Shown: positions 17,256 through 26,341 of the stretch, in pieces
Position numbering within the stretch: position 1 is the stretch's first letter
How the letters are laid out: every line of letters begins with the position of its first letter
Assembly (NCBI GenBank): GCA_003427395.1
Contig: BFEA01000036.1
Span: 4,508,576 to 4,534,916, forward strand
Direction of reading: 5' to 3'
Source: Chara braunii
Lineage: Eukaryota; Streptophyta; Charophyceae; Charales; Characeae
Length of the DNA stretch: 26,341 bases
Position numbers and translations under genes: made by a program
The notes under the pieces: model-generated
Told to the model about the DNA's origin: nothing
What the model saw: the letters and a program-made list of their open reading frames with translations, nothing else
Databases searched by the model: none

Positions 17256-18576
17256 GTGGTAGAACGCCTTAAGACTGACCCGTACGTCGAGCCCCGAGGT
17301 GCTAACTTTCCGGACCGACTATCTAATCAGGTCGACTTCTCGGACAGTCCTCCACGCTTAGCTAACTATGACAATAATTCTATGTTTCCTTTGTTGACCT
17401 TATAAAAATGTCAGAGTCAAACCTTTAGTAATCTCTGATTCTTCTCAAAAGAAGTCCCAAATAAAATGACTTCCTAAGTACCGACCAGCCTATGATCCCA
17501 TTCACAAGTATATATAGATATATGTATGTATGTAATTCAGATGAGCTAACTGAGCGGTGGACCTCACTTTCACAATTGTCGTGCCCCTTTGCCCGAATTT
17601 CCAGAAGATCCCAACTCAGGAGACAGTACAAATGTCCAACACCTGCGCAGATGCAGGAAAAACACATACACACATACAAATGCTGACACAGAATGTGCTA
17701 CGAGTGTCAACCTTTAACCCACTCACAGCATGCCACTCACGCCCCAAACCCTTGAAAACAACATTCCTTCCTAACCCTGACTCCATTTTACTCCAGCCCT
17801 ACACATTTTGAAGACTTCTGAGTGTGATTTGGACAATTTAGGCATAGATACAGGGGGAAGATTTATTTGTTCCCTTCTTAGGTCTTGTCTTAGGTGTGGG
17901 TGCCAAGCCATGGGTGGAAGTTGAGTCGGAGTTCTACCGACCTGTTATCCAGAGATAACAAAATTGCTGCTCTTACGGATTCCCCGTAAGTTCTTCAAAA
18001 TGTCGAAACCTGTAGACACAACACAGTCCAAGAGAATCTTAACATCTCTCTTCCTAACTGAGATCTAGAAAGTTCCTTCTAGACTCTGTGTTCCCTGTCT
18101 GACTCCTACTATTCTTAATTAATTGTTTGGGTTGTTGCCCATTCCGTTTCAGGTAGTGAATAATAATTCACTTCCTTTTTACTTTCACAGCAAACTTTCC
18201 ATACCCCTTTCACTATCCTTATTCGTATCCCCTTTGGGATTATCCTATCTGAGTTCCCATCCTTCNCCTAACACACATGAACACATCATCAATCCAACTA
18301 AGTCTTGTGGAAAGAGTCTCATGGAAAGGAATCAGATGAATTAATAGTCTCTCTCTGAGGCAAGATCTCACTTATCCCCTTTGAGTAGAATCAGAGATAG
18401 TTAGAACTGAACAACGCAGATTGTGGAGAAAGTTAGCGGTGGTATGGCAGACCATTCAGTATATATGATATATTCACTTGTTACTGGAGCTTTGTTGGAC
18501 AAAAGCAACTCAGTGGACCTTGGCCCCTGTGTGCCAAACACATTTTAGCGGTAGGCTTATCCTATCGCTAGCCACT
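17256..18576. other. No gene seen
   Basis: This is A/T-rich sequence with TATA-like words near 17505 and 18460, and one ambiguous base. It may include an LTR of the element, but no long match to the sequence left of 5650 was found by eye. Open frames are short and featureless. Confidence 0.55.
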
Positions 18577-19205
18577 GATAAGGCAGGTGTCCCTGAAACC
18601 TCACAACTTCTTATATCGGACTAGTCACTGATAAGACAGGATTCCCCTGCTACTCTTATCACTGACTAACCCTCAATAAGGTGNGTGTCNAAGGATCCTT
18701 ACTACTCTTATCACTGACTAAGCCCTAGGATGTTCATTGATAAGGCAGGTGTCCTTGAAACCTCACAACTTCTTATATCGAACTAGTCACTGATAAGACA
18801 GGATTCCCTTGCCACTTTTATCACTGGCCAACCCTCAATAAGGTGGGTGTCCAAAAGTCCTCGCTTACTCTTACCACTGAAAANAATGTTAGGTTTAATC
18901 AGNGATAAGGCANGTGTCNTTGAAACCTCACAAATCTTATATCAGACTAGTCACTGATAAGACAGGATTCCCCTGCTGCTCTTATCAGTGACTTGCCCTC
19001 AATAAGGTGGGTGTCCAAGGATCCTTACTACTCTTATCACTGAAAAAAATGTTAAGTTGGTTAATGATAAGGCAGGTGTCCTTGAAACCTCACAACTCTT
19101 ATATCAGACTAGTCACTGATAAGACAGGATTCCCCTGCTACTCTTATCAGTGGCTTGCCCTCAATAAGGTGGGTGTCCAAGGGTCCTTGCACTTACCANT
19201 GACCA
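18577..19205. repeat. Satellite array, four copies of about 163 bp
   Basis: Copies start with GATAAGGCAGGTGTCC-like words at 18577, 18739, 18904 and 19066, giving periods of 162, 165 and 162 bp. Each copy contains three related sub-blocks: GATAAGGCAGGTGTCC, then GATAAGACAGGATTCC, then CAATAAGGTGGGTGTCC. This suggests an ancestral unit of about 54 bp. In copies 3 and 4, CACTGATAAGA pairs with TCTTATCAGTG, with CAGG / CCTG inside, forming a strong hairpin. Several bases are ambiguous. The array lies upstream of the retroelement leader. Confidence 0.9.
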
Positions 19206-19961
19206 AGCGTAAGGCTCATTTGGAGTTAAGGCATGATTTCCCTGCTATTCTTACCCCACACAAGTCTTATCTGCGGCTCAAGTCATCGCTTTCGATGACA
19301 TTCGAAGGCTTATTGCTGGATCAAATGTATAATGAGCAAGATGATTGGCGTGATCTATGACAGTTGATTATGGCAACTCAAATCAAGGTACCCATCATCT
19401 GTTTGGATGAGATATAAAAAAGATGATCGCGAGAGGTCTGATAGTATGTATCCATACCTCCAATCAGCGCCCACAGCAAGATTGCTATATCCAGAAGCAA
19501 TCAGTTTTACACTCAGCCACCCTTTTCTCTACCCACAATCCAAGACCTGAAGAGTTATTGATTTCGAATCCCTAACCCTTATGATCATCGTTACGATGAT
19601 TGCCTGTATGAGACAGCACTTGGATCGAAGTAACGTACCTCGTTGTTCCCTGCCTCCAGAGTTTCACCTGAACTCCGGCAGAGCTCCCGCAATTGCCCTG
19701 TTACTGATCATGTGTGATCTTATGCAATCAATTGCTAGTCCTTAGGTTAAGCTGAGACCATGATTGATCAATGGGGATCATGTCGTCAAACAAATAGACC
19801 GATGAGGCAGGCATCTGAGAGGAACACCCAATGATAAGTATGGAGAAGCATGAAGGAGGCGGGCACTTATCGCAAAGGATAGCTTCACCTCCCCTCCAAT
19901 ACCCCATGTTTCCTTTTCGTCTACGGCCCTGTATGATGCCTAACGATGATAAACGACACAA
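19206..19961. other. No gene seen
   Basis: This is unique-looking sequence between the satellite and the first TAA array. No domain, RNA gene or repeat was recognised. The poly-leucine frame at its right end comes from the TAA array. Confidence 0.55.
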
Positions 19962-20022
19962 AAATAATAATAATAATAATAAATAATAAAATAATAATAG
20001 TAATAAAATAATAAAATAATAA

Positions 20023-20078
<56 letters not shown>

Positions 20079-20125
20079 TAATAAAATACTACTACTACTA
20101 CTACTACTAATAATAATAAAAATAA
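19962..20125. repeat. TAA microsatellite with embedded (ACT)n
   Basis: Imperfect and perfect TAA/AAT units are followed by about seven ACT units near 20087-20108, then more TAA. It reads as poly-leucine on the minus strand, which is not a gene. Confidence 0.95.
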
Positions 20126-20775
20126 GATAGCAATAGTTGTAACAATAGTAATAATAACAGTAAATTAAGTAAATACTGGAACGGATAAAATAATGGTAAT
20201 TTGATTTTATATCCGGTATCCATGAACTTTATAGGTATGAACCAGACCAGGAATATAGTCAGATTCAGTTTTCTTTTAGTCGTAATTGTGGCACACTGCC
20301 TTCAACAAGGTACCTTCCAGTTCGCAGCACCTTACCAAGTCGTTTGCACATACACACAACACATTCTCGTCCAACTAGGATCTACCCTAAGTGTCCCACA
20401 TACGCACGTACACATCCTCTTTCCTGCATGCGCACCCGTTGTTCCGTATTTCCTTGTCATATCCACTGGCGCCTTGCTGTCCGGCTGCAGCTCACGCCAC
20501 CTCATTCCTGCACATAGGTGCGGCGTCAGCGCTGAGTCCCTTGTGATCCGCAACCACTTCGTAATGTGTTGGCCCCATGCTACGTATGCCCAGGCACAGG
20601 GCAAGGTCCGGATCTCGCTTCAATCAACTAATTTGCAGCAATTATCTGAGACCTTTACCGGAAATGTTGGGGCAAGTGCGCTTAGCAGATGTTCAGCCCT
20701 GCCTTCACTTAGGGCGGGCTCGAGGCTGGCTGGAACCACAAGCCTTACTAGATCTCAATATCGATAATCTTAGTA
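20126..20775. other. No reliable gene; sequence before a TAA array
   Basis: A 188-codon plus-strand frame spans 20201-20767 but shows no domain, and its composition is that of non-coding sequence. The last 100 bp (CTAGATCTCAATATCGATAATC before the array) resemble the ends of the TAA-tailed repeats at 22484, 23521 and 24271. Confidence 0.5.
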
Positions 20776-20795
20776 ATAGTAATAATAATGATAGT

Positions 20796-20875
<80 letters not shown>

Positions 20876-20878
20876 TAA
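20776..20878. repeat. (TAA)n array
   Basis: It is a nearly perfect run of TAA units with a few TAG and AAC interruptions at both ends. Poly-Asn and poly-Ile frames across it are artefacts. Confidence 0.95.
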
Positions 20879-21059
20879 CGAAACCCAACATCCAACCATC
20901 ACCAGACATACGAGATTCTAGACAGAAGTCGCAAGCGTACAACAATTCATGCTTTATGTCGTAGGCATAGCCCCACCACCATTACCGTAGGCCAATGCAT
21001 AGTTCTGCTGGTGTCTATCTCCGTGCTTGATAGTCCCTGTCCTCATTCACTTGTTGTCC

Positions 21060-22150
21060 GTTTGGCCCGGACTGTTCGACAGTCTCAAACTTGTGTCTGT
21101 CTGTTTCAGACCTGTGTCTGTCTGTCCATACCGCGTCTGTCNATTTNAGACTGCGCNTGTCTGTCCNAGTCCATCCNAGCAANCACCGCGAGGGATTGTG
21201 TGTGCCATNGGCGGATGAAAAGGGGTAGACCACCGAGTTTCAGAAGTATAATCAAAAGACAACGTTCGCCTATTCATTGGTTGCTGCATGAGCCATGCGG
21301 AACTGATGCTACATTGTCTTGTGCAAGGAGGTCGACGGTGAGCTCGGAGCTGAAGTGAGCTGAAGAAGGCAGCATAGACGTAGTTGTGGGAGGTGACGAT
21401 GGCCACAACCTGTCATAGTTGCAGGCGAGTGTAGTGTGGGTGTGTATTTTCGAGTCTGTTGTCGCCGCGTGGGTGTCTGTTTGTGTACACGCAACCGTCT
21501 GTGTATGTCACAACACTTGTGTGTGTCACGTATCTGCCTGTATCACCACGTGTATGTTACAACATTCGCGTCACACTATCGTGACTGTGTATTTATTCGT
21601 CCGTGCATGACCATTGTCAGTTCCGCCCCTTCTCTCAGTCTTCCTTTTGACAACGCTTCTCTATTTGCCTGCCTGTCTGTCTCAGCCTTGTTGATCCTTG
21701 TCCGTGCCTTCCCCGCGTGTGTCACAACATTTCTGCGTAATTGTGTATGTATCACTGAGACTGCATCATTCANGTCATTGAGCTTTCGTCCTTGTATGTC
21801 GTGAGTCTGTGCGCCACAATGTCTGTTCTTTCTGTGCCACAACATTTGTGAGACTGCGTGAATGTCTCTTTGTCGTTGTGTGTCGTGAGTGTGTGTATGT
21901 GTCCTAGTGTTTGTGTGACTCCCACTGTGTACGCGCCTTTCCCATTGTGTATGCGCACCTGTCACAGTGACAGTGTTGTTTTCGCTGTGTATGCGTGCGT
22001 GTCACAACACGTCTGTGTTACTGTGACTGAGTGACTATATACTGTGTGTTNGAGTCACTGNGTATCTGAGTATTTGCTGTATGTCTGCGTGTTTTTGTGG
22101 GTCTTGCTGCGTTTCTGTGTCTGTGTGACTGTGGCGAATCTGCGGTGCAA
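21060..22150. repeat. GT/TCTG-rich low-complexity region
   Basis: It is dense in TGTCTGTCTG, GTGTGTCAC and TGTCACAACA words at irregular spacing, with many ambiguous bases between 21142 and 21210 and near 22050. The words TGTGTCAC and CACAACA recur at least five times. It looks like expanded degenerate minisatellite inside a dispersed repeat (similar GT-rich parts lie at 23180-23310 and 23740-23960). No protein is supported. Confidence 0.65.
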
Positions 22151-22400
22151 TGCCATGCGGCGAGTGGCACCGGTCCGGTCAGTCCCAGTCCANCCAGTCC
22201 GGTCCAGGCCAGCAAGCACCGCCTGGGACTGGGCGTATGAACAGGGTGTTGGTGGGGCGCTGTTGCACCTTAGTTATTGAAAGTGAGCTTGTAACTGGGT
22301 TCCCGTATCTCTGAGCTTTNAGTGGGTGCATGTCGCCAGTTCGCTGTGTTGTTGTTCACATGTATGAAAAGTGCGATTGAGACGAGTTTGATTGCCCAAA

Positions 22401-22471
<71 letters not shown>

Positions 22472-22484
22472 CAATAATAATAAA
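21160..22484 (+). repeat. TAA-tailed dispersed repeat, copy 1
   Basis: The order of blocks is AGCAANCACCGCGAGGGA, AGAAGTATAA, CATGAGCCATGCGGA, a GT-rich tract, ATCTCTGAGCTTT, TGTCGCCAG, GAGTTTGATTGC, then (TAA)n from 22398 to 22484. A second partial head (CCAGCAAGCACCGCCTGGGACTG) lies inside at about 22200. The same order recurs at 22940-23521. Orientation is given so that the TAA tail is the 3' end. Confidence 0.6.
22398..22484. repeat. (TAA)n array
   Basis: It is a near-perfect TAA run forming the tail of the repeat before it. The poly-Tyr and poly-Leu frames over it are artefacts. Confidence 0.95.
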
Positions 22485-22614
22485 GAAGAAGAGCAATAGC
22501 GAACTTCAGCAATCAAACTACATCATGATCATCAGACCAGATAGTCGTGACCTCGAACCAACAGCTGCATTGCATCACGAGTTCCATCAACTAGGAGCAC
22601 CGCAAAAGCTCATA

Positions 22615-22700
22615 ATAGAGAATGCTGGAATAGTCTCATCATCTTCAATGAAGAACTAGAGTTGATAGCCTATTCAGGCGCCCGGCGCCCAGACTACTCT
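22615..22700. repeat. Diverged copy of the window-start repeat
   Basis: It shares ATAGTC, CATCATC, GAAGAACTAGAGTTGAT, CCTAT and GCGCCCAGACTAC in the same order as 25-95. The similarity stops after this point and unrelated sequence follows. Confidence 0.55.
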
Positions 22701-22919
22701 ACCTAACTTTCCCACCTATAGCTTAGTTCGCTCGACAGGCTCACCTCAACCTTCGAGGACCTACGCATATGACCTTCAACACAGTAGCCGCTATAGTTCC
22801 GAAAGGCCAAACCCACGTCATTCCGGAAGTTCCGGAAGCTGGCCCTTCGGAGAGGTCTCTGTCTCAGTGAAAGGTAAGTGGCCAAGTGGCGAGTCTTACC
22901 TTGAAGAGTCAGCGATACC

Positions 22920-23455
22920 AGTCCCAGTCGCATTTTGTGCAGCCAGCAAGTACCGTATGGGACTGTGTGCACCCAGGGCCTGAAGGAAGGAAGGCAAACC
23001 AACGCCAACAGAAGTATAAATAAAGATGTAGCGCTCAACCATTCATTCAGTTGATGCATAAGCCATGCGGAAGCGCTGCTTGAGCGGCTTGTGCGAGGTG
23101 GTCTGCAGTACGCCCGAGACGAGGTGGAGTTAGTATAAGTTAGTAGAGGTTAGAGACGGTGCCCATCGACGCTATAGCAGTAGAGTGCAGAGTGACTGTG
23201 AGTCTGTGCGCGTCATACTCTTTGTATGTGTGCGACGGTCACAACTCGACTATGTCCCGTGTGATTGTGTCCGAGTGACTGTGTATCTGCCACAGAGTAT
23301 CTGTGTATTACAGTGTCCACATCACCAGGACCGTGTTCGTGGTTTCGTTATCTCAGAGCTTTACGTCTGTGTACGGGCGGCAGTGTGATCGTCATCTATT
23401 TGTATGCCTGCTGAATGTCAAAGAAGACAGATCTGATTGCAATATTAGCAGTAAC

Positions 23456-23521
<66 letters not shown>
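22920..23521 (+). repeat. TAA-tailed dispersed repeat, copy 2
   Basis: The blocks are GTCCCAGTC, GCCAGCAAGTACCGTATGGGACTG, AGAAGTATAA, TTCATTCAGTTGATGCATAAGCCATGCGGA, CTTGTGCGAGGTGGTC, a GT-rich tract, ATCTCAGAGCTTTACG, AGATCTGATTGCAATATTAGCAG-like end, then (TAA)n at 23452-23521. It matches copy 1 in order, with the GT-rich part much shorter. No long open frame or RT motif is present, so it looks non-autonomous. Confidence 0.65.
23452..23521. repeat. (TAA)n array
   Basis: It is a near-perfect TAA run at the end of the dispersed repeat copy 2. Confidence 0.95.
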
Positions 23522-23739
23522 TGCTATGAATATGAATGTGAATGATATACAGACACTCATGTTGCGAAATCACACAGATGACTGAGTAACCGTGTACAAG
23601 TAGAGAGCACAGTAGTTCTGAAAATCCATCTAAATAGAGCAGTACAATGAAGTATTGAGTCAATGTTCAAGCCCGTAGGCCACACCAACATAGTATCCAA
23701 GGTCGTCGTCCTCTATCGGGCACCCAACGCCTCGGTGTA

Positions 23740-24165
23740 TCCGTGTAGGTATGTCACGTCTGTATGTAAGATGGTCACAGCGTCCTGGTACGTATCACGC
23801 TGTCTGCGTGCGCACCCGTGTCCATGTATGCCACAATGTCATTGTATTGCGGCGTCTGCCTGTGTGTCCGTCTGTCCATCCTGTCTGTATGTCTCACGAG
23901 TTTGTATGTCTCTCCATCCAGGCTGCCTGTTTGTTTGTTTTCTTTGTTTGTCTGTCCGGCTACCTGTATTTCTCCTTCTTACTATGTGTGCGAACAGCGT
24001 TGTTGGTTGCTGTTGTGTCATAGTCACCTCGAAGGACTTGTATTTAAATTGTATTGGAAGTAGCCATATGTCTGAGTTCCGAATTTGGCACCCGTCGCCA
24101 GATTGGCGTGAAGCCTGTTCTCAAGTATGTGAAACGGGACAGACCACAATCTGATCACAATATCA

Positions 24166-24213
<48 letters not shown>

Positions 24214-24271
24214 GTAATAATAATAATAATAATTAATAAAATAATAATATTATTGATAATAATAATAAATA
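23740..24271 (+). repeat. TAA-tailed dispersed repeat, copy 3 (5' truncated)
   Basis: A GT/TCTG-rich part (23740-23960) is followed by ATGTCTGAGTTCCGAA, CCGTCGCCAGATTGGCG, AATCTGATCACAATATCAG, then (TAA)n from 24165 to 24271. The last blocks align with copies 1 and 2. The head blocks GCAAG.ACCGC and AGCCATGCGGA are missing, which would fit 5' truncation as in LINE or SINE copies. Confidence 0.6.
24165..24271. repeat. (TAA)n array, slightly degenerate
   Basis: It has TAA units with TAG and ATT interruptions toward the right end. Confidence 0.95.
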
Positions 24272-24639
24272 GGAAAATAAGAGAAGTCAATCCCAGATTA
24301 CACAATCATATTGAAAGCCAGATAATCACATTAGGCCCCCAGAGAGCAGCATTACACCAATACTACACTGATGGTGGTTCGTAGCACTGAGAACCGATGT
24401 CCATGGAGAGCGTACTCTCTCCTCCCAACACGAAGCACCAGTTTCTTCACACTCACACCTTGCGCTCGGCGTCCAGCCTACGCCTACCCAACTACTACAG
24501 GCTACAAAAAGACAATGCAACAGTTGACATCTGCGGCAACCCGTAGCACTTGAAGGTGTCGCTCGTGCAGACCATCGCTACTACAAGGTAAGTGCCCTCA
24601 CATCACCTTCATCATCATCACCGACCCAATATCGGCACC

Positions 24640-24830
24640 CTACCTGGCATTTTGGTATGCAGACTACAAGTGGCGGATCCTATCTAGCTTATACTGCACT
24701 GCCATAGGCGACATCAATAGTTTCCTGAGTAGGGGCGGATCTTGGCCAATACGGTTCGCCTCAAGCACCCGGTATGTTTCTCATTATCCCTCACAACCCT
24801 CCACAGATGCCACGTGCACCCACGGATCAC
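24640..24830. repeat. Diverged dispersed repeat, copy matching 85-260
   Basis: Words GACTACAAGTGGC, GATCCTATCTAGC, TATACTGC, GACATCAA, CGGTATGTTTCTC, CTCACAACC and AGATGCCACGTG occur in the same order as near the window start. A donor-like AAGGTAAGTG lies just before it at about 24589. No gene is seen in 24272-24640. Confidence 0.65.
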
Positions 24831-24834
24831 ACAT

Positions 24835-24835
<1 letters not shown>

Positions 24836-24865
<30 letters not shown>

Positions 24866-24912
24866 TAATAATAATAATGATAATAATAATAATAATAACA
24901 ATAATAGTAATA
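24836..24912. repeat. (TAA)n array with AAA and GAT interruptions
   Basis: The TAA run is broken by AAAAATAA and TGATAA near its middle. It follows the repeat ending in CCACGGATCACACA. Confidence 0.95.
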
Positions 24913-25009
24913 TCATAGTGATAATGCATGTATACGAGCTATCTTTCACGCTGGGTGCAGTCGAAGCGAGGGTGCGTTGCATCCGGGTCGGCTATCAGTC
25001 TCCTTCCTC

Positions 25010-25956
25010 CTATTGAGGTGAGTGTTATCTCTCCTTTACCCTTTTCTCCCTCTCTCTCTCTCACATATTCACGCTCCTACGTTCATACCTACACACACAC
25101 AAATGTGGTAGTGTATACCCCCATGTTATCACGTGTCACAGTCTCATAATAGACAGTCCAGCACAACCCTTACTCATACACAGATGAAGAGAAGGGGATC
25201 AGACGAAGAGACGGGGAGCGCAAATTGGGAACGTTGTCAACACTAAGTCTTCGGTACAGATTTCTCGTTCCAATCTCTCAATCCCAATGTCGAATCTGAA
25301 TCCCAACATCGTCAAGTCCCAAAGTCACGAATCTCTCCTTCTCTCTCTTTCTCCCTCTCTACGTTCTTCCCAAACTCTTCGTCCACCGGTAAAAANGAGC
25401 CACTGAAACGTTCTCGGACCGTGCGAAAGAGTCCAAGGCCGTNGGTCTGAATCACATGGCGATCCTGACCAGCTTGGCAAGGTAGCAATTACCGCCTTGG
25501 ATCTGGCCCCATTTACATGACCAACAAGGACGCTTCCCAGCTCGACTGACCATCNTCCACGTGTCTGCCACCTCGTCAAAGCGAATGTGACAGAAGCTAG
25601 ATCACGTCTCGCACAAGCTATGACAGAATGCCTTCGCAGACCTATCACTAGCCTGCGGCTCTGACAACGAGCTATCTATCCATCGTGCACCTCTAACATG
25701 CCCAGGAGTACTGTATGGCTCTGCATAACGACAACCAAATTTTTGCCACGTGTCTGTCTCCCATGCATCCTAGATTTGCGGGACATATCGCTCACAGTAT
25801 TGCCCATTTGTGAGGGGCGGCGAGTGTATCTTCCCGTCAAAACTGGAAAGATTCACTCGGCATTTTCTCATGTGTTGAGCAGCGGAGTTGAGCCCTCAAC
25901 TTCTCCCTCTCCCTCTTTCTCTCTCCTCCTCTCCCACTCTCTCCCCTCTCTCTCAC
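25010..25956. repeat. Diverged repeat, copy matching the left flank up to 740
   Basis: A donor-like GAGGTGAGTG (about 25015) is followed by a pyrimidine tract and CA-rich words. CACAGATGAAGAG, GGGATCAGACGAAGAG, GTCAACACTAAG, CCCAATGTCG and GTCAAGTCCC follow, matching 560-720. The part 25340-25956 has no clear partner on the left and contains ambiguous bases. No protein is supported. Confidence 0.5.
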
Positions 25957-26341
25957 GTAGTCCGCAGATACTGAGAAGTCAGGTAGGGAGAAGGTGAAGA
26001 AGAGATGGTAGACTATGAAGAGGAAGAAAAAGAACTCTGTCTCTCTCACTCACATACACACACCCACACGACTGACATTCCACGGGTGAGCGGGATCGAA
26101 AGCCTGACGACGGGTGAGCAGCGGCGAAGGAGCGATATTGGCCGGCGCAAATGTACAATTTCCGTATTGTAGTGGGAGATTCATTCGGTTTAACTCCCAT
26201 GGATGGAAGTAGCACGAAGCTCGCCGCCCGATCCACGTACACCTACTCACATACGCACCCACACACATACATACACACATACACACACATACACACACAC
26301 ACATACACACACACACATACACACACACACACACACACACA
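25957..26341. repeat. Third copy of the long unit, cut by the window end
   Basis: It starts CGTAGTCCGC, GAGAAGTCAG, GAAGAGGAAGAAAAAGAA, then CT and CA tracts, GGGAGATTCATTCGGTTT and GGAAGTAGC. This is the same order as 737-1145 and 1900-2175. It ends in a CA/CATA array (26225-26341) that runs off the window. Confidence 0.65.

Noticed and set aside
18577-19205. Regularly spaced repeats as a CRISPR array
   Set aside because: The whole unit of 163 bp is conserved with no unique spacers; it is a satellite.
19728-20078. Minus-strand frame with a poly-leucine stretch
   Set aside because: It is produced by the (TAA)n array; no domain outside the repeat.
20201-20767. 188-codon plus-strand frame
   Set aside because: No recognisable domain, unremarkable composition, and it ends in repeat sequence shared with other TAA-tailed copies. 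Length alone is not enough.
20577-24929. Frames with poly-Asn, poly-Ile, poly-Tyr or poly-Leu
   Set aside because: All lie over (TAA)n arrays and are microsatellite artefacts.

Overview
The window looks like repeat-rich, non-coding nuclear DNA of a eukaryote with a large genome. No host gene could be supported. Evidence for a eukaryote is the Ty3/Gypsy-type retrotransposon, long TAA, CA and AT microsatellites, a satellite array, tRNA-derived fragments, and many splice-donor-like sites. From memory, the pol and gag wording resembles retroelement proteins that are abundant in the charophyte green alga Chara braunii. A charophyte is therefore the best guess, but this was not verified by any search.

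Layout. (1) Positions 1-2660 hold diverged repeat units, including a roughly 0.8-1 kb unit present twice in tandem and again at 25957-26341. (2) Positions 2660-5575 have no gene. They hold a tRNA-like remnant at 3242-3327 and an unusual run of short perfect hairpins at 4029-4830. (3) Positions 5650-16713, all on the minus strand, form one large (>11 kb) decayed LTR-retrotransposon-like element. In its own 5' to 3' order it has: an RG-rich small ORF with a hydrophobic tail (16713-16216); two paralogous ORFs of unknown function (16074-15367 and 15283-14638); gag with a CA-like region, a G/Q/R-rich low-complexity stretch and a zinc knuckle (14362-12222); protease (12221-11133); reverse transcriptase and RNase H (11181-9359); integrase (9358-7736); then, in the position where env would sit, a second different gag-like gene with its own zinc knuckle (7404-5650). 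(4) Positions 16714-17340, the presumed 5' leader, contain three adjacent strong stem structures. (5) Positions 18577-19205 hold four copies of a satellite of about 163 bp with an internal hairpin. (6) Positions 19960-26341 hold dispersed repeats, several ending in a (TAA)n tail, and repeat units shared with the left flank.

How the genes fit together. Gag and pol are the standard particle and replication machinery: protease with DTGA, RT with YIDD, RNase H with D-E-D-D, integrase with HHCC and D-57-D-35-E. All catalytic residues checked are present, but the frames are broken by indels and in-frame stops, so this copy is probably dead. The unusual part is the cargo: three leader-side ORFs, two of them a duplicated pair, plus a second gag after integrase. 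One frame break, between protease and RT, falls on a textbook T TTT TTA slippery heptamer and may be programmed. No matching pair of LTRs could be found by eye, so the outer edges of the element are uncertain.
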